Source: Vacuolonema iberomarrocanum LEGE 07170 (GTDB lineage: Bacteria > Cyanobacteriota > Cyanobacteriia > Elainellales > Elainellaceae). Taken from it: a stretch of DNA of 64,000 nt. Of the stretch, positions 9,458 through 17,906 are shown one piece after another. How positions within the stretch are numbered: the first letter of the stretch is position 1; each line of letters begins with the position of its first letter. Location: positions 1 to 64,000 of the forward strand of contig JADEXA010000011.1 of NCBI GenBank assembly GCA_015207365.1, in the 5' to 3' direction. The notes beneath the pieces were generated by a model. The model did no database searches, was not told the DNA's origin, and was given only the letters and a program-made list of their open reading frames with translations. The position numbers were made by a program, and so were the translations under genes.

Positions 9458-9745
9458 CGATATTGTTGAGTTTTAGATTCTCGAGCAATATACTGCGCAG
9501 CTCTTCTGTTCTATGGCTGATGTTATCTACTGTTGCAGTCTAGCAACATCTGACAATTAGCTGATTGTTTCTGTATTCAATCAGTAAAATCCTTGTTCTG
9601 GCTAACCTGCAGATGAAGTTTGTAAATGATGCATCCTGAATGACCTAGGCGATCTCCCAACCCCCTCAAAACCCAGATGCTCTCTTTTGTGGAGGAAGGG
9701 TTTGGGAGCGATCGCTCTTACCCATGCCGTAAAGGAATTCGAGAA
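9458..9745. other. Accessory spacer with a degenerate GGGTTTGGGAG repeat
   Basis: No gene seen. Near its end CGATCTCCCAACCCC (about 9650-9664) is followed by AGGGTTTGGGAGCGATCGC (about 9698-9716). This makes a loose inverted pair whose right half recurs near 10070 and 11022. Confidence 0.5.
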
Positions 9746-9970
9746 ATGACAAAGCTGCTAGAGCGCATCACGGTAAATCCTAAACAGTGTGGTGGCCGTC
9801 CTTGTATCCGTGGTATGCGAATTCGGGTCGTGGATGTCCTGGACTTATTAGCCGCAGGGTTGAGTGTAGAACAAATTCTGGAAGAGCTACCAGATTTGGA
9901 AATGGACGATATTAAAGCTGCATTAATGTATGCTTCCCGAAGATTGAATCATCCAGTTCTGGACGCATGA
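9746..9970 (+). CDS. DUF433 antitoxin, orphan
   Basis: A 74-residue DUF433 protein (VapB45-like, winged HTH). Family features are ITVNPKQCGGRPCIRGMRIRV and the two-helix region LAAGLSVEQILEELPDLE. The ATG at 9746 follows AAAGGA at 9731, a good ribosome-binding site; the open frame continues upstream without one. The usual partner is a PIN-like DUF5615 toxin directly downstream. None is present, so this is an orphan or remnant of a toxin-antitoxin pair. Confidence 0.85.
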   Translation: MTKLLERITVNPKQCGGRPCIRGMRIRVVDVLDLLAAGLSVEQILEELPDLEMDDIKAALMYASRRLNHPVLDA

Positions 9971-10134
9971 ACCACTATGTTCTGATGAAATGATGGTGGA
10001 AAGCAGTGGGGATTAATAGTAGAGAGGCGATCGCCGTATACTCACAAAAGTCAAGTGCTAGACTCTGGGGAGAAGGATTTGGGAGCGTGTCCAATCTCTT
10101 CCTTCTTAAGGAATACGGACCAACACGGTGAGCT

Positions 10135-10524
10135 ATGAGCACCCAAATTACTATTACATTGTCAGATGACGTTTATCAGCGTGTCGAGCGTTTTGCACGA
10201 TTGGCGAATCGAGATATTGCCAGCGTTCTAGCGGATACGATTCAGCTCTTGATGCCATCGGGAGGTTCAGATGCTCTCGATATTGAACCGATCGCCACTC
10301 TGTCTGATGATCAAATTCTTGCCCTAACCAATCTCAAGATGGAACCTGACCAAGATACGCGGTTGAGTCAATTGCTCGATTGCCAACAGGCAGGTTTGCT
10401 TAGTGAAGATGAGCGATCAGAACTCCAAGCTCTCATGCAAATCTATCAGGAAGGACTTCTGCGAAAAGCTACTGCTCTCAGTGAAGCTGTCAAACGTGGA
10501 TTGGTTGAACCTTTAAGCCAGTGA
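10135..10524 (+). CDS. Small helical protein upstream of HNH nuclease
   Basis: A 129-residue protein. The N-terminus, MSTQITITLSDDVYQRVERF, looks like a ribbon-helix-helix DNA-binding segment; the rest is helical and acidic, with SLLSEDERSEL-type repeats. Its TGA overlaps the GTG start of the HNH gene in the four bases GTGA, so the two are translationally coupled. This pair is a recurrent cyanobacterial arrangement. It is toxin-antitoxin-like in layout, with this protein as the likely DNA-binding or antidote partner, but no activity is established. Confidence 0.75.
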   Translation: MSTQITITLSDDVYQRVERFARLANRDIASVLADTIQLLMPSGGSDALDIEPIATLSDDQILALTNLKMEPDQDTRLSQLLDCQQAGLLSEDERSELQALMQIYQEGLLRKATALSEAVKRGLVEPLSQ

Positions 10525-10964
10525 GTCCAATTTCTGAACAGATACGACTACGAGTGCGGGAAAAGGCAAAGAATCAATGTGGGTATTGCCGAAGCCTTCA
10601 AAAATACGTCTTGGGCATTTTAGAGATTGAGCATATCATTCCCAAAGCTGCAGGTGGGTCTGACAATGAAGAAAACTTGTGGTTGGCGTGTCGCCTCTGC
10701 AATTCTTACAAAGGAACGCAAACTAAGGCTAAAGATCCAGCAACAAACCAAGATGTTCAGCTTTTCAATCCTCGTCGACAGAAATGGACACAGCATTTTG
10801 TCTGGACAAATGATAGTACTCACATTGCAGGGCTAACAGCTTGCGGTCGTGCCACAGTCTTAGCCCTGCAACTGAATAATCCCTATGCTGTTGCCGTAAG
10901 ACAAGCCTGGGTTTCTGCTGGATGGCATCCACCCACTGAAGATGTAGAAGATTCTTCCGCTTGA
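10521..10964 (+). CDS. HNH endonuclease
   Basis: A 147-residue HNH nuclease. Zinc-binding pairs are seen as CGYC near residue 20 and CRLC near residue 58. The catalytic core is IEHIIPKAAGGSDNEENL, with the first His at about 38 and the Asn of ENL. It starts at GTG 10521, overlapping the preceding stop. The C-terminal half (TACGRATVLALQLNNP) is typical of cyanobacterial stand-alone HNH proteins. It may be a homing-like, defence or toxin nuclease; the coupled upstream gene favours a paired module. Confidence 0.85.
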   Translation: MSPISEQIRLRVREKAKNQCGYCRSLQKYVLGILEIEHIIPKAAGGSDNEENLWLACRLCNSYKGTQTKAKDPATNQDVQLFNPRRQKWTQHFVWTNDSTHIAGLTACGRATVLALQLNNPYAVAVRQAWVSAGWHPPTEDVEDSSA

Positions 10965-11079
10965 GGTGAAAGTTTCTGGAAGAGTAGTCCTAAAGAAGCG
11001 AATGCTATCCCCTGTAGAATCAGGGTTTGGGGGCGATCGCACGATTCGGAATGTTGAGTAGACCGTTGATGAGCTTGAT

Positions 11080-11544
11080 ATGGCAGACACGCAACTCAGC
11101 CCGACATTTTATTGGTCGAGATTAGAAGATCTCTCTGGACGCGAAGTTCACGAAATCATCAAAGCCCGTGAAGCTGTATTCATCGTTGAACAAAATTGCC
11201 CGTACCAAGAAGCTGATGATTATGATCTAAATGCTTGGCATTTGGTATGCCGTGTTGATGGAAATCTTGCTGCATATATTCGTGTCGTTGACCCAGGTTT
11301 GAAATATCCTGAGCCCTCTATTGGTAGAGTTATGACGGTCAAAGAATTTCGCGGAAAAAGACTGGGTGCTCTCCTAATGCAGGAGGCCATTCAATTTACA
11401 GAAAATAAATATCCATTACAAGGAATACAAATTGGTGCTCAAGCCTATTTGCGTGACTTTTACACCGCTCTCGGCTTCCATCAGGTCGGTGAAGACTATC
11501 TAGAAGACAACATCCCGCATATCAATATGGTTAAACCGGGTTGA
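11080..11544 (+). CDS. ElaA-family GNAT N-acetyltransferase
   Basis: A 154-residue acetyltransferase of the ElaA type. Seen are FYWSRLEDLSGREVHEII at the N-terminus, REAVFIVEQNCPYQE, the acetyl-CoA binding segment IGRVMTVKEFRGKRLGALL (R-G-K-R-L-G) and the tail YTALGFHQVGEDYLEDNIPH. The substrate is unknown in this family. It stands alone, 115 bp after the HNH gene. Confidence 0.85.
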   Translation: MADTQLSPTFYWSRLEDLSGREVHEIIKAREAVFIVEQNCPYQEADDYDLNAWHLVCRVDGNLAAYIRVVDPGLKYPEPSIGRVMTVKEFRGKRLGALLMQEAIQFTENKYPLQGIQIGAQAYLRDFYTALGFHQVGEDYLEDNIPHINMVKPG

Positions 11545-11646
11545 CACCCTTCAAGCTATCAAACTCCGGTGGTGTTGTGCCAAGGGTGCTGTATCAAACT
11601 CACAAAACATTTGTCGTTCTGCCTTCATCCATTTCATCGTTGACCT

Positions 11647-12378
11647 ATGCATAGTGACGAATATTTTGACGAACGCGTCGCGTCAACATACGACGACGAT
11701 ATCGATTCCTCTAGCCCTGAAGCTATCGAACCTGTCGTCGATTTTCTGGCAGAACTCGCGGGAGGTGGGAGAGCGCTCGAATTTGGCATTGGAACAGGCC
11801 GCATTGCTCTGCCACTCGTGATGAAAGGCATCGAAGTGCATGGAATTGATCTTTCTAGCGCTATGCTTGCCAAGCTGGCTGAGAAGTCTGGTGGCGATCG
11901 CATTCCCGTGACTCACGGTGATTTCGCTACTACATCATGCGACGGATCCTTCTCGCTGGTTTACCTCATTTTCAACACGATTATGAACCTGACAACACAG
12001 GATGCACAAGTGAGATGCTTCCAAAACGCCGCCTCACACCTCGCGCCGGGTGGGAGTTTTGTCATTGAGGTTATGGTTCCTGCCCTACAGCGAGTACCCT
12101 ACGGCGAAACCAAGCATGTATTTGAGCTGAGCGATGAGCATTGGGGAATCGATACCTATGACGTTGTCACGCAATCCCTCACGTCACATCATTTGAGAGT
12201 GCGTGGTCAAAAGGTGGAGCGTTCTTCCATCCCGTTTCGCTATGTTTGGCCGTCGGAACTTGATCTTATGGCAAGACTCGCAAATTTGCAGCTGAAAGCC
12301 AGATGGGGCGGTTGGAAGCAAGAGCCTTTTACAAACACCAGTCGCTATCACATATCCGTTTGGGAAAAGAGCCACTAG
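11647..12378 (+). CDS. Class I SAM-dependent methyltransferase
   Basis: A 243-residue methyltransferase. Motif I is ALEFGIGTGRIALPLV (about 39-54), followed by the acidic end of beta-2, VHGIDLSSAMLAKL, and motif IV-like FSLVYLIFNTIMNL. The N-terminal YFDERVASTYDDD is typical of small-molecule methyltransferases. The C-terminal half resembles enzymes that act on small aromatic or sugar substrates, but the substrate cannot be read from the sequence. No biosynthetic neighbour is present. Confidence 0.85.
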   Translation: MHSDEYFDERVASTYDDDIDSSSPEAIEPVVDFLAELAGGGRALEFGIGTGRIALPLVMKGIEVHGIDLSSAMLAKLAEKSGGDRIPVTHGDFATTSCDGSFSLVYLIFNTIMNLTTQDAQVRCFQNAASHLAPGGSFVIEVMVPALQRVPYGETKHVFELSDEHWGIDTYDVVTQSLTSHHLRVRGQKVERSSIPFRYVWPSELDLMARLANLQLKARWGGWKQEPFTNTSRYHISVWEKSH

Positions 12379-12598
12379 CAGAAGTAGCTTGATATTAAGA
12401 AAGTTGATTTTAAGAAACTCACTCAGTTTTTCGTTTATTGATAGGCCAACTCACTACGAGCCTCTTGACAGGCTGAAAACACCTCTATGCTTCATCAAGA
12501 GCTTTCTTATGGAAAGCGTTGTAAACATTCCATGGCAGCGATGTTCTCGCTCTGTTGCAGTGATGTAGCATGAAGCATGGCTACTTTGCACTTTACCG

Positions 12599-14143
12599 AT
12601 GCCGAATGTAACGATCGCGGCTGGCTCTCAGATTGCAGCCGATGCTGGTGCCAAAATTGCTAATCAGGGTGGCAATGCCGTAGATGCAGCACTAGCCGCT
12701 GCTACGGTTTCCATGTGTACTGACCTGGGTGTGATGGCTCCAGGGGCTAGTGGCTTTGTTGCTATTTGGCCATCCACCCAATCACCTGTGGTAATTGATG
12801 CCTATGCGGATGTACCGGGTCGTGGTTTGCCATCGGCTCAGTTGGGTCAGGGCGCACAGGACGTTATCTTTGACTACGGCGGGCCTACGCGCAGTGTCAT
12901 TGGCCATGGAGCTGTTGCTACCCCAGGCATCTTTGCGGGTTTGGGGATGGCCTCTCAGCACTATGGCGCACTGCCCTGGCGATCGCTGCTTGCCCCCGCG
13001 ATTGAGTGGACGGAGCAAGGATTTCCGCTAACGGGCGGGGCGGCGGAGTATTTGCGTTACACCCACAAAGAGATTTTTAGCTGGCATCCTCAGAGCTATC
13101 GAACCTTGCACCACAGCGATGGGAGTCCTTTGCAAGCGGGTGAGATGGTGCAGATACCGGAGCTGGCGAACAGTCTCAGGCTGATTGCCGATCGGGGGTT
13201 TAGTGCTTTCTACACCGGTGAAATTGGGCAACGCATTGCTGCTGAAGTGCAGGCAAACAATGGTCTCCTCACAGCCGAAGACTTGGCGACCTATCGGGCG
13301 ATCGCTCGATCGCCCCTCCGCCTTCAGTTTGGAGAATGGGACATTGCTACCAATCCGCCACCTGCGATCGGGGGCGCGTGTTTAGCTGCAATGTTGCTGC
13401 TGTTGGATCAGCGATCGCTTGACCCGTGGGATAGTGCCTCGGTTCAGCAACTCATTGAGATTCAACAGGCTGTGCTGGGTTACCGTAGTCATCACCTCAA
13501 GCGAACGTCAGATCTCTCACAAGCTGTAGCAGAGTTGTTGGGACTGGCACGATTGGATGAGTTGCACTCTTTGGTCAAATCTCCGTCTACTATTCATGTT
13601 TCAGCAGTGGATACTGATGGGTTAGCTTGTGCTGTTAGCGCATCGGCGGGTTATGGCTCAGGTGTGATGGTTGAAGGGACGGGACTATGGCTCAACAACT
13701 CATTGGGTGAAATCGAGCTGCATCCCCACGGGGTCGAGGACTTATCGCCGGGTACCCGCCTGTCTTCCAACATGGCTCCTACTCTGGCAAAGCGTGCGGA
13801 TGGAGCTGTGCTAGCGATCGGCTCACCCGGAGCCTCTCGCATTACGACAGCGATTGTTCAAGTCTTACTGCATTTCATTCAACGCGGCCTACCCCTATCC
13901 GAAGCAATTACTTCGCCGCGCCTCCATGTGGAAGTAGGTGAGGAAACATCTCGGATTTCCTTTGAACCCGATTTGCCCATTTCGCCGCGATCGGGTTTTT
14001 CGCTGAAACCGTTTTCAGCACCGTCCATGTATTTTGGTGGGGTACAAGCGGCTCTATGGGAACCTAAAAGTGGCTTGAGTGCTGCCGCTGATCCGCGCCG
14101 AGCCGGAGCGGTTGCCGAAGGTGGCACGAGCGCAGATTCTTAA
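12599..14143 (+). CDS. ggt: Gamma-glutamyltransferase-family protein
   Basis: A 514-residue Ntn-hydrolase of the gamma-glutamyltranspeptidase family, which removes the gamma-glutamyl group from glutathione and similar compounds. The self-processing nucleophile is probably T331 in PSTIHVSAVDTDG; the usual TTH is TIH here. Also seen are ASAGYGSGVMVEGTGLWLNN and the oxyanion-type SNMAPTL. There is no signal peptide, unlike periplasmic GGTs, so a cytoplasmic location is inferred. It shares its strand and region with 5-oxoprolinase, another enzyme of the same cycle. The family also includes cephalosporin acylases and other amidases. Confidence 0.82.
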   Translation: MPNVTIAAGSQIAADAGAKIANQGGNAVDAALAAATVSMCTDLGVMAPGASGFVAIWPSTQSPVVIDAYADVPGRGLPSAQLGQGAQDVIFDYGGPTRSVIGHGAVATPGIFAGLGMASQHYGALPWRSLLAPAIEWTEQGFPLTGGAAEYLRYTHKEIFSWHPQSYRTLHHSDGSPLQAGEMVQIPELANSLRLIADRGFSAFYTGEIGQRIAAEVQANNGLLTAEDLATYRAIARSPLRLQFGEWDIATNPPPAIGGACLAAMLLLLDQRSLDPWDSASVQQLIEIQQAVLGYRSHHLKRTSDLSQAVAELLGLARLDELHSLVKSPSTIHVSAVDTDGLACAVSASAGYGSGVMVEGTGLWLNNSLGEIELHPHGVEDLSPGTRLSSNMAPTLAKRADGAVLAIGSPGASRITTAIVQVLLHFIQRGLPLSEAITSPRLHVEVGEETSRISFEPDLPISPRSGFSLKPFSAPSMYFGGVQAALWEPKSGLSAAADPRRAGAVAEGGTSADS

Positions 14144-14240
14144 ATTACGAAATTACGGATTTTCTTAGTCCGCGACGGCGGACTTTGTTCGGATAGCCGC
14201 GACTTGAGTCGCCAGGGCTGTTTGTCTTTGGATAAGCAAT

Positions 14241-14846
14241 CTAACGACAAACGGAAGTGCCGAATTCGGTTTGCTGTCGTTGTAGTTGTCCCGTTTGAGC
14301 CGCGCTGATTAAAGCGGGTAGGGTAAAGACATAGTCGCGATCGCGCACCCCCGTATGACAACTAATGCAAGAACTTTGCCCGCTAGACACACGGGAACCT
14401 GTAGGGCTATACCAAGCCGATTGCCACTCTCCACTGTCGGGATGAACGCTCCAACCCGTGCGCTTTTCGCGGATAAACACATTGTTGAGTTGGCTGGGAA
14501 CAAGCTGTCCTCCAGCGCCTTCCTGCGCCGAGTGCGTTTCCATGACGATCACAGTGCCACTCGGAACGGTTTGGCTGGTTGCGATGGTATCCAACGACGC
14601 TTGATTAACAAACATCTTTCGGACAATGCCACTGTTCGGACAATCGACCGTTGCGTACTGAAAGAACTGCTGATTGTAATCGGGTGGAAACTCTACGAAG
14701 GATGCAGTTGTGGAGGTCGAGTCCGTTGTTTGGTATCCCGTGCTGTAGTCGATGTTGGGGGATGAGGCGAGCAAGTTGGCTCCGGCGATCGCCACCCCAA
14801 CCGCCACCAAAAATATCATCAGCAAACGAATCCATTGACGCTGCAT
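14241..14846 (-). CDS. Cytochrome P460-family protein, exported
   Basis: A 201-residue protein with an N-terminal membrane or signal helix (about residues 6-26) and a single c-type haem site, CISCH, near residue 165. The body, including FVEFPPDYNQQFFQY, METHSAQ and a GWSVHPDSGEWQSAWYSP-type stretch before the haem motif, matches the cytochrome P460 family. Such proteins bind or oxidise hydroxylamine or NO in other bacteria. The ATG at 14846 is chosen because AGAGG lies just upstream; a TTG five codons earlier is not needed. It follows the secreted protein on the same strand by 85 bp, probably as an operon facing the TetR gene. Confidence 0.82.
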   Translation of the reverse strand: MQRQWIRLLMIFLVAVGVAIAGANLLASSPNIDYSTGYQTTDSTSTTASFVEFPPDYNQQFFQYATVDCPNSGIVRKMFVNQASLDTIATSQTVPSGTVIVMETHSAQEGAGGQLVPSQLNNVFIREKRTGWSVHPDSGEWQSAWYSPTGSRVSSGQSSCISCHTGVRDRDYVFTLPALISAAQTGQLQRQQTEFGTSVCR

Positions 14847-14931
14847 AGAAACCTCTTTCAAGACTCTGAATCGCCTGATGCCGAACCAAATGACATCGGC
14901 ACCAGGCTAGGGGTTAGGGAACTTCAGGCTC

Positions 14932-15858
14932 TCAATTGGCCATCAGGTCGCTCATCCGTGCTTCAGAGAGTTGTGGATCGAACGAAATGCTGGGATCGAG
15001 AGTGGCGATCGGAAAGCGCGGGGTCGTCGGACGACGAAAATCGATCGATTCTACGTAAGCAATCAAGTCAGGATTTTGGGTAGATGCCCCCTGTTCGTTG
15101 TATTGCTGGTAGTTGGGATAGTCGGGAGCCATCGAATCCCAATCAGCGTAAGCTGTGAGCCCAACATTAAGAGTTTCAGGTAGATCTGGCCGGATGAACT
15201 GATCGAGCATCTGCCATTCGTCTGATCCCTCCTCCTGAGACAACAGCGTAAACAGCTCGCCAGAGCGAGCAATCCGCAACCGCGTCCAACCCTCCTGGGC
15301 GTCAGAAATCTTCAGAGTTGAAAGGCTGTTGTAAGTCGACTTCATTTCAAACTGTGGACGACCAGCGGGGAAGGCAGTGCCAACACTGAAAAAGAGCCAG
15401 TTCTCATTCCCCGGCGTCCAGCTTTCTGCCACAATCGTTCGCGGTTCCCGAATGAACAACCCGGCCAATGAGAAAGAGCGCTGGGGTGTTGGCGTGCTGG
15501 TGCCTTCTACCTTGATCCGCGTGGTCACGATAAAATCTCCGGTTACCTCACGGTACAGGTGTCCGGCGGTGTTGTCTTCGAACCAACCAGAAGACCTGGG
15601 CTCTAGCACCAGTTGGCTGTTCTCGATTCTAGGTGGTTCCCACTTCGGCACCCATCCCGACACCTGAAATTCTTGCCACCCTTGGAGGGCATCTGGACGA
15701 TCGAACCGAGTGGAAAGGGAAGACAAATCGTCGGTTGTGGTCGAGGCTTGCACCACTTCCGTCGCAATGGTTGGGTCGGGACGTGTGCTAACAATTCCTG
15801 CACTGATCAGTCCTGCCATCACGAGCCCTCCGAAGAACAAAGCCATGTAGCGTTTCAT
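14932..15858 (-). CDS. Secreted DUF1349-like (concanavalin-fold) protein
   Basis: A 308-residue exported protein. The start MKRYMALFFGGLVMAGLISA is a signal peptide, preceded by AGGAAA. The mature part (GWQEFQVSGWVPKWEPPRIE, YREVTGDFIVTTRIKVEG, LAGLFIRE) has the jelly-roll pattern of DUF1349/LamG-like carbohydrate- or ligand-binding proteins. The C-terminal segment (YVESIDFRRP) is less regular. It is the first gene of a probable operon with the P460 cytochrome, divergent from a TetR gene across an operator-containing gap. Confidence 0.72.
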   Translation of the reverse strand: MKRYMALFFGGLVMAGLISAGIVSTRPDPTIATEVVQASTTTDDLSSLSTRFDRPDALQGWQEFQVSGWVPKWEPPRIENSQLVLEPRSSGWFEDNTAGHLYREVTGDFIVTTRIKVEGTSTPTPQRSFSLAGLFIREPRTIVAESWTPGNENWLFFSVGTAFPAGRPQFEMKSTYNSLSTLKISDAQEGWTRLRIARSGELFTLLSQEEGSDEWQMLDQFIRPDLPETLNVGLTAYADWDSMAPDYPNYQQYNEQGASTQNPDLIAYVESIDFRRPTTPRFPIATLDPSISFDPQLSEARMSDLMAN

Positions 15859-15879
15859 TGGATTTTCCTGCATCTTATG

Positions 15880-15955
15880 GTGAGTTGAGTCACTTACTAT
15901 AGAAAGAGTGCAAGGTGAGTTCAAAGATTGTCAATGGTAAGTTGATTGGCTTACC
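15880..15955. promoter_or_regulatory. TetR-type operator pair in divergent promoter region
   Basis: GGTAAG (15936-15941) and CTTACC (15950-15955) form a perfect inverted pair with an 8-bp spacer. A related pair, GGTGAGT with ACTTACT, lies at 15880-15899. A third GGTGAGT half lies at about 15914. They fall between the secreted-protein/P460 operon and the TetR gene, as expected for a repressor controlling both directions. That function is inference. Confidence 0.6.
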
Positions 15956-16021
15956 TTATCTTGTCCATAGATAGGCTAAACAGATACACTGGTGGCATTG
16001 TTTGCGACCCGTAGGTTATCG

Positions 16022-16639
16022 ATGCCGCTTGAGGACTACCGAAAAACTGTTGCTGAGCAAAAGCGTCAGGCCATTTTGGATGCTGCTGCAACGCACTTTT
16101 TGGCGATCGGCTATGAACGCACAACGCTGGAGATGGTGGCGAAAGAAGCGTCGGTTTCTACGGCGACGGTGTATAAGCATTTCTCCACCAAGCGCGACTT
16201 GTTTGGCGGCATTATGGAGCGGGTTTGGGAAACGAAAGTGAATGCGGCTGAGTTATCGACGGAAGATGCGGAGCCAGAAACAACCCTAATGGCGATCGGG
16301 CGGGAATATGCTCGCCTACTACGGGATCCTAAAATTGAAGCGTTGACCCGCGTGATTATCGCCGAAGCTCCTCGCTTTCCAGAATTGGGCGAAGAACTCT
16401 ATCGCCGAGGCAAGGAACCCTATCTCACCCAGCTCCATGTCTATTTGCAGCGGGAAATTGAGCAGCATCGCTATCAGGTCCAAGACGTTCCACTGGCTGC
16501 ACGGCAATTTCTGGGCATGATCAACGATGTCATTTTCTGGCCACGGTTTTTGGTGATGGGCTTGACGATCAGTGATGCAGAGGCGGAGCATGTGGTTGCC
16601 GAAGCTGTGAAGACGTTTCTTGGTCGCTACAAAGCGTGA
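16022..16639 (+). CDS. TetR/AcrR-family regulator
   Basis: A 205-residue repressor. The HTH is FLAIGYERTTLEMVAKEASV followed by STATVYKHFSTKRDLF (about residues 25-60). The all-helical ligand domain follows; it contains IFWPRFLVMGLTI and fits an AefR-like C-terminal domain. The ATG at 16022 is used; a GTG at 15992 would add ten residues. It faces the secreted-protein and P460 genes across paired GGTAAG/CTTACC sites and probably represses them and itself. Confidence 0.88.
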   Translation: MPLEDYRKTVAEQKRQAILDAAATHFLAIGYERTTLEMVAKEASVSTATVYKHFSTKRDLFGGIMERVWETKVNAAELSTEDAEPETTLMAIGREYARLLRDPKIEALTRVIIAEAPRFPELGEELYRRGKEPYLTQLHVYLQREIEQHRYQVQDVPLAARQFLGMINDVIFWPRFLVMGLTISDAEAEHVVAEAVKTFLGRYKA

Positions 16640-16678
16640 GTCTCTGAGAGAAAGCTATCAATGGTTGAGACCCATCGC

Positions 16679-17578
16679 TCATTGGTTTTGATCGGTTTGG
16701 TAGTCAGCTTGTTCAACGACTTGCAGGAATTCTTGCAGTACGGGTGATGCCGACTGTCTTCGCCAAGCCACGGCTAGCTGGAGTTCTAAAAACTCGCCAG
16801 CGATCGCCCGATAAGCGACACCAGGAAAGCCAGCCTTTTGCAGACTTTCGGGAACCAATGTAATGCCTGTGCCTGCGGCGACTAAGCCTAGTCGGGTTTG
16901 ATGCTTACCATCTTCATAAACAATGTTGGGTTCAAATCCGGCCTCTCTACAACGAGCCAAAAATTGGTCGTAGAGAATCGGCCCTTCGTAGCGAGGATGC
17001 ACGATAAAGGGTTCAGCAGCGAGGGATTTTAGCGGTAGTTGGGTTTGTATGGCTAAGGCATGGGACTCGGGTAGGGCAATCAACAATCGCTCGCCCTGTA
17101 ATGGATGCAGGCTCAGAAACGCGTCGTTGAGGGGTGGATGGAGAAAGCCAATGTCAATCGTTTCGTTACTCAGCCCCTTAACCTGATCCACCGTGCAAAT
17201 TTCGCTCATCGTCAATTTGACGGCGGGGTGGCGATCGCGAAATTCCCTCAAAATTTCAGGTAAGAGAGTATGCATAGCTGAGGCGGTAAACCCAATCCGC
17301 AGGGTACCAACTTCCCCTCGGGCAACGCGCTGGGCAATCTGAATCGCCAAGTCTGTCTGCTGAAGCACCTTGCGAACTTCGACTAAAAATGCAGCTCCGG
17401 CCTCTGTTAGCTCGACAGTCCGTTTGGTTCGGTGCAACAGCTTTACGCCCATTTCCGCTTCTAATCGATGAATCTGTCGACTTAGAGCGGGTTGCGTGAT
17501 GTGCAGTCGAGCCGCCGCTCGCCCAAAGTGAAGCTCTTCTGCAACAACCACGAAGTACTGAAACGCATGAAGCTTCAT
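16679..17578 (-). CDS. LysR-family transcriptional regulator
   Basis: A 299-residue LTTR. The winged HTH is FVVVAEELHFGRAAARLHITQ then PALSRQIHRLEAEMG (about residues 9-45). The periplasmic-binding-like effector domain runs from about residue 90 (LRIGFTASAMHTLLPEIL). The pattern is closest to CatR/BenM-like LTTRs with LHPP and VHPRYEGP. Its start abuts a perfect 7-5-7 inverted repeat (17581-17599). It is divergent from the beta-propeller protein gene, its most likely target. Confidence 0.9.
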   Translation of the reverse strand: MKLHAFQYFVVVAEELHFGRAAARLHITQPALSRQIHRLEAEMGVKLLHRTKRTVELTEAGAAFLVEVRKVLQQTDLAIQIAQRVARGEVGTLRIGFTASAMHTLLPEILREFRDRHPAVKLTMSEICTVDQVKGLSNETIDIGFLHPPLNDAFLSLHPLQGERLLIALPESHALAIQTQLPLKSLAAEPFIVHPRYEGPILYDQFLARCREAGFEPNIVYEDGKHQTRLGLVAAGTGITLVPESLQKAGFPGVAYRAIAGEFLELQLAVAWRRQSASPVLQEFLQVVEQADYQTDQNQ

Positions 17579-17580
17579 CG

Positions 17581-17599
17581 TAATAACCTTATGTTATTA
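17581..17599. promoter_or_regulatory. LysR operator, perfect 7-5-7 inverted repeat
   Basis: TAATAAC (17581-17587) and GTTATTA (17593-17599) flank CTTAT. It starts 3 bp from the LysR ATG and has the dyad form of LTTR recognition sites. Autoregulation plus control of the divergent gene is inferred. Confidence 0.65.
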
Positions 17600-17743
17600 A
17601 TATTGCTCCAAAAAGCATTGGACATTATTATTCTCGTCCATCTACGCTGAGAAGCGTAAATTTGCTGCTACAAAATTCACCTGAAGCAGGCAGCGTTACC
17701 TGTGCATCACGCATCCATAATTCTCCCAAGCATCAACAAGGGC

Positions 17744-17849
17744 AGGACTTACGCAAAACTTGCGCCGTCCTGATTGAATTCGTTGATGGTGTGGCCGCGC
17801 CGTGGCCACACCATCAAAAACCACACCGTCAAAAAAATGCGTAAGTCCT
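17744..17849 (+). repeat. MITE-like hairpin element, family A, copy 1
   Basis: A 106-bp element with perfect 12-bp inverted ends, AGGACTTACGCA (17744-17755) and TGCGTAAGTCCT (17838-17849). The central palindrome is TTGATGGTGTGGCC (17783-17796) pairing with 17804-17817. A segment between the centre and the right end, CCACACCGTC, looks like a partial duplication of the stem. It lies in the gap between the LysR and beta-propeller genes, and the open frame of the latter extends artificially into it. Confidence 0.9.
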
Positions 17850-17906
17850 AAAAGGAATCGATGGATCGCTAAATTCTGGATTTTGATTGTAGGTCTGATT
17901 TTTACA

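Noticed and set aside
16915..16940. tRNA T-arm-like GGTTCAAATCC
   Set aside because: It lies in the LysR coding sequence with no cloverleaf around it.
17802..17906. N-terminal extension of the propeller protein
   Set aside because: It lies in the inserted repeat and a true signal peptide begins at 17907.
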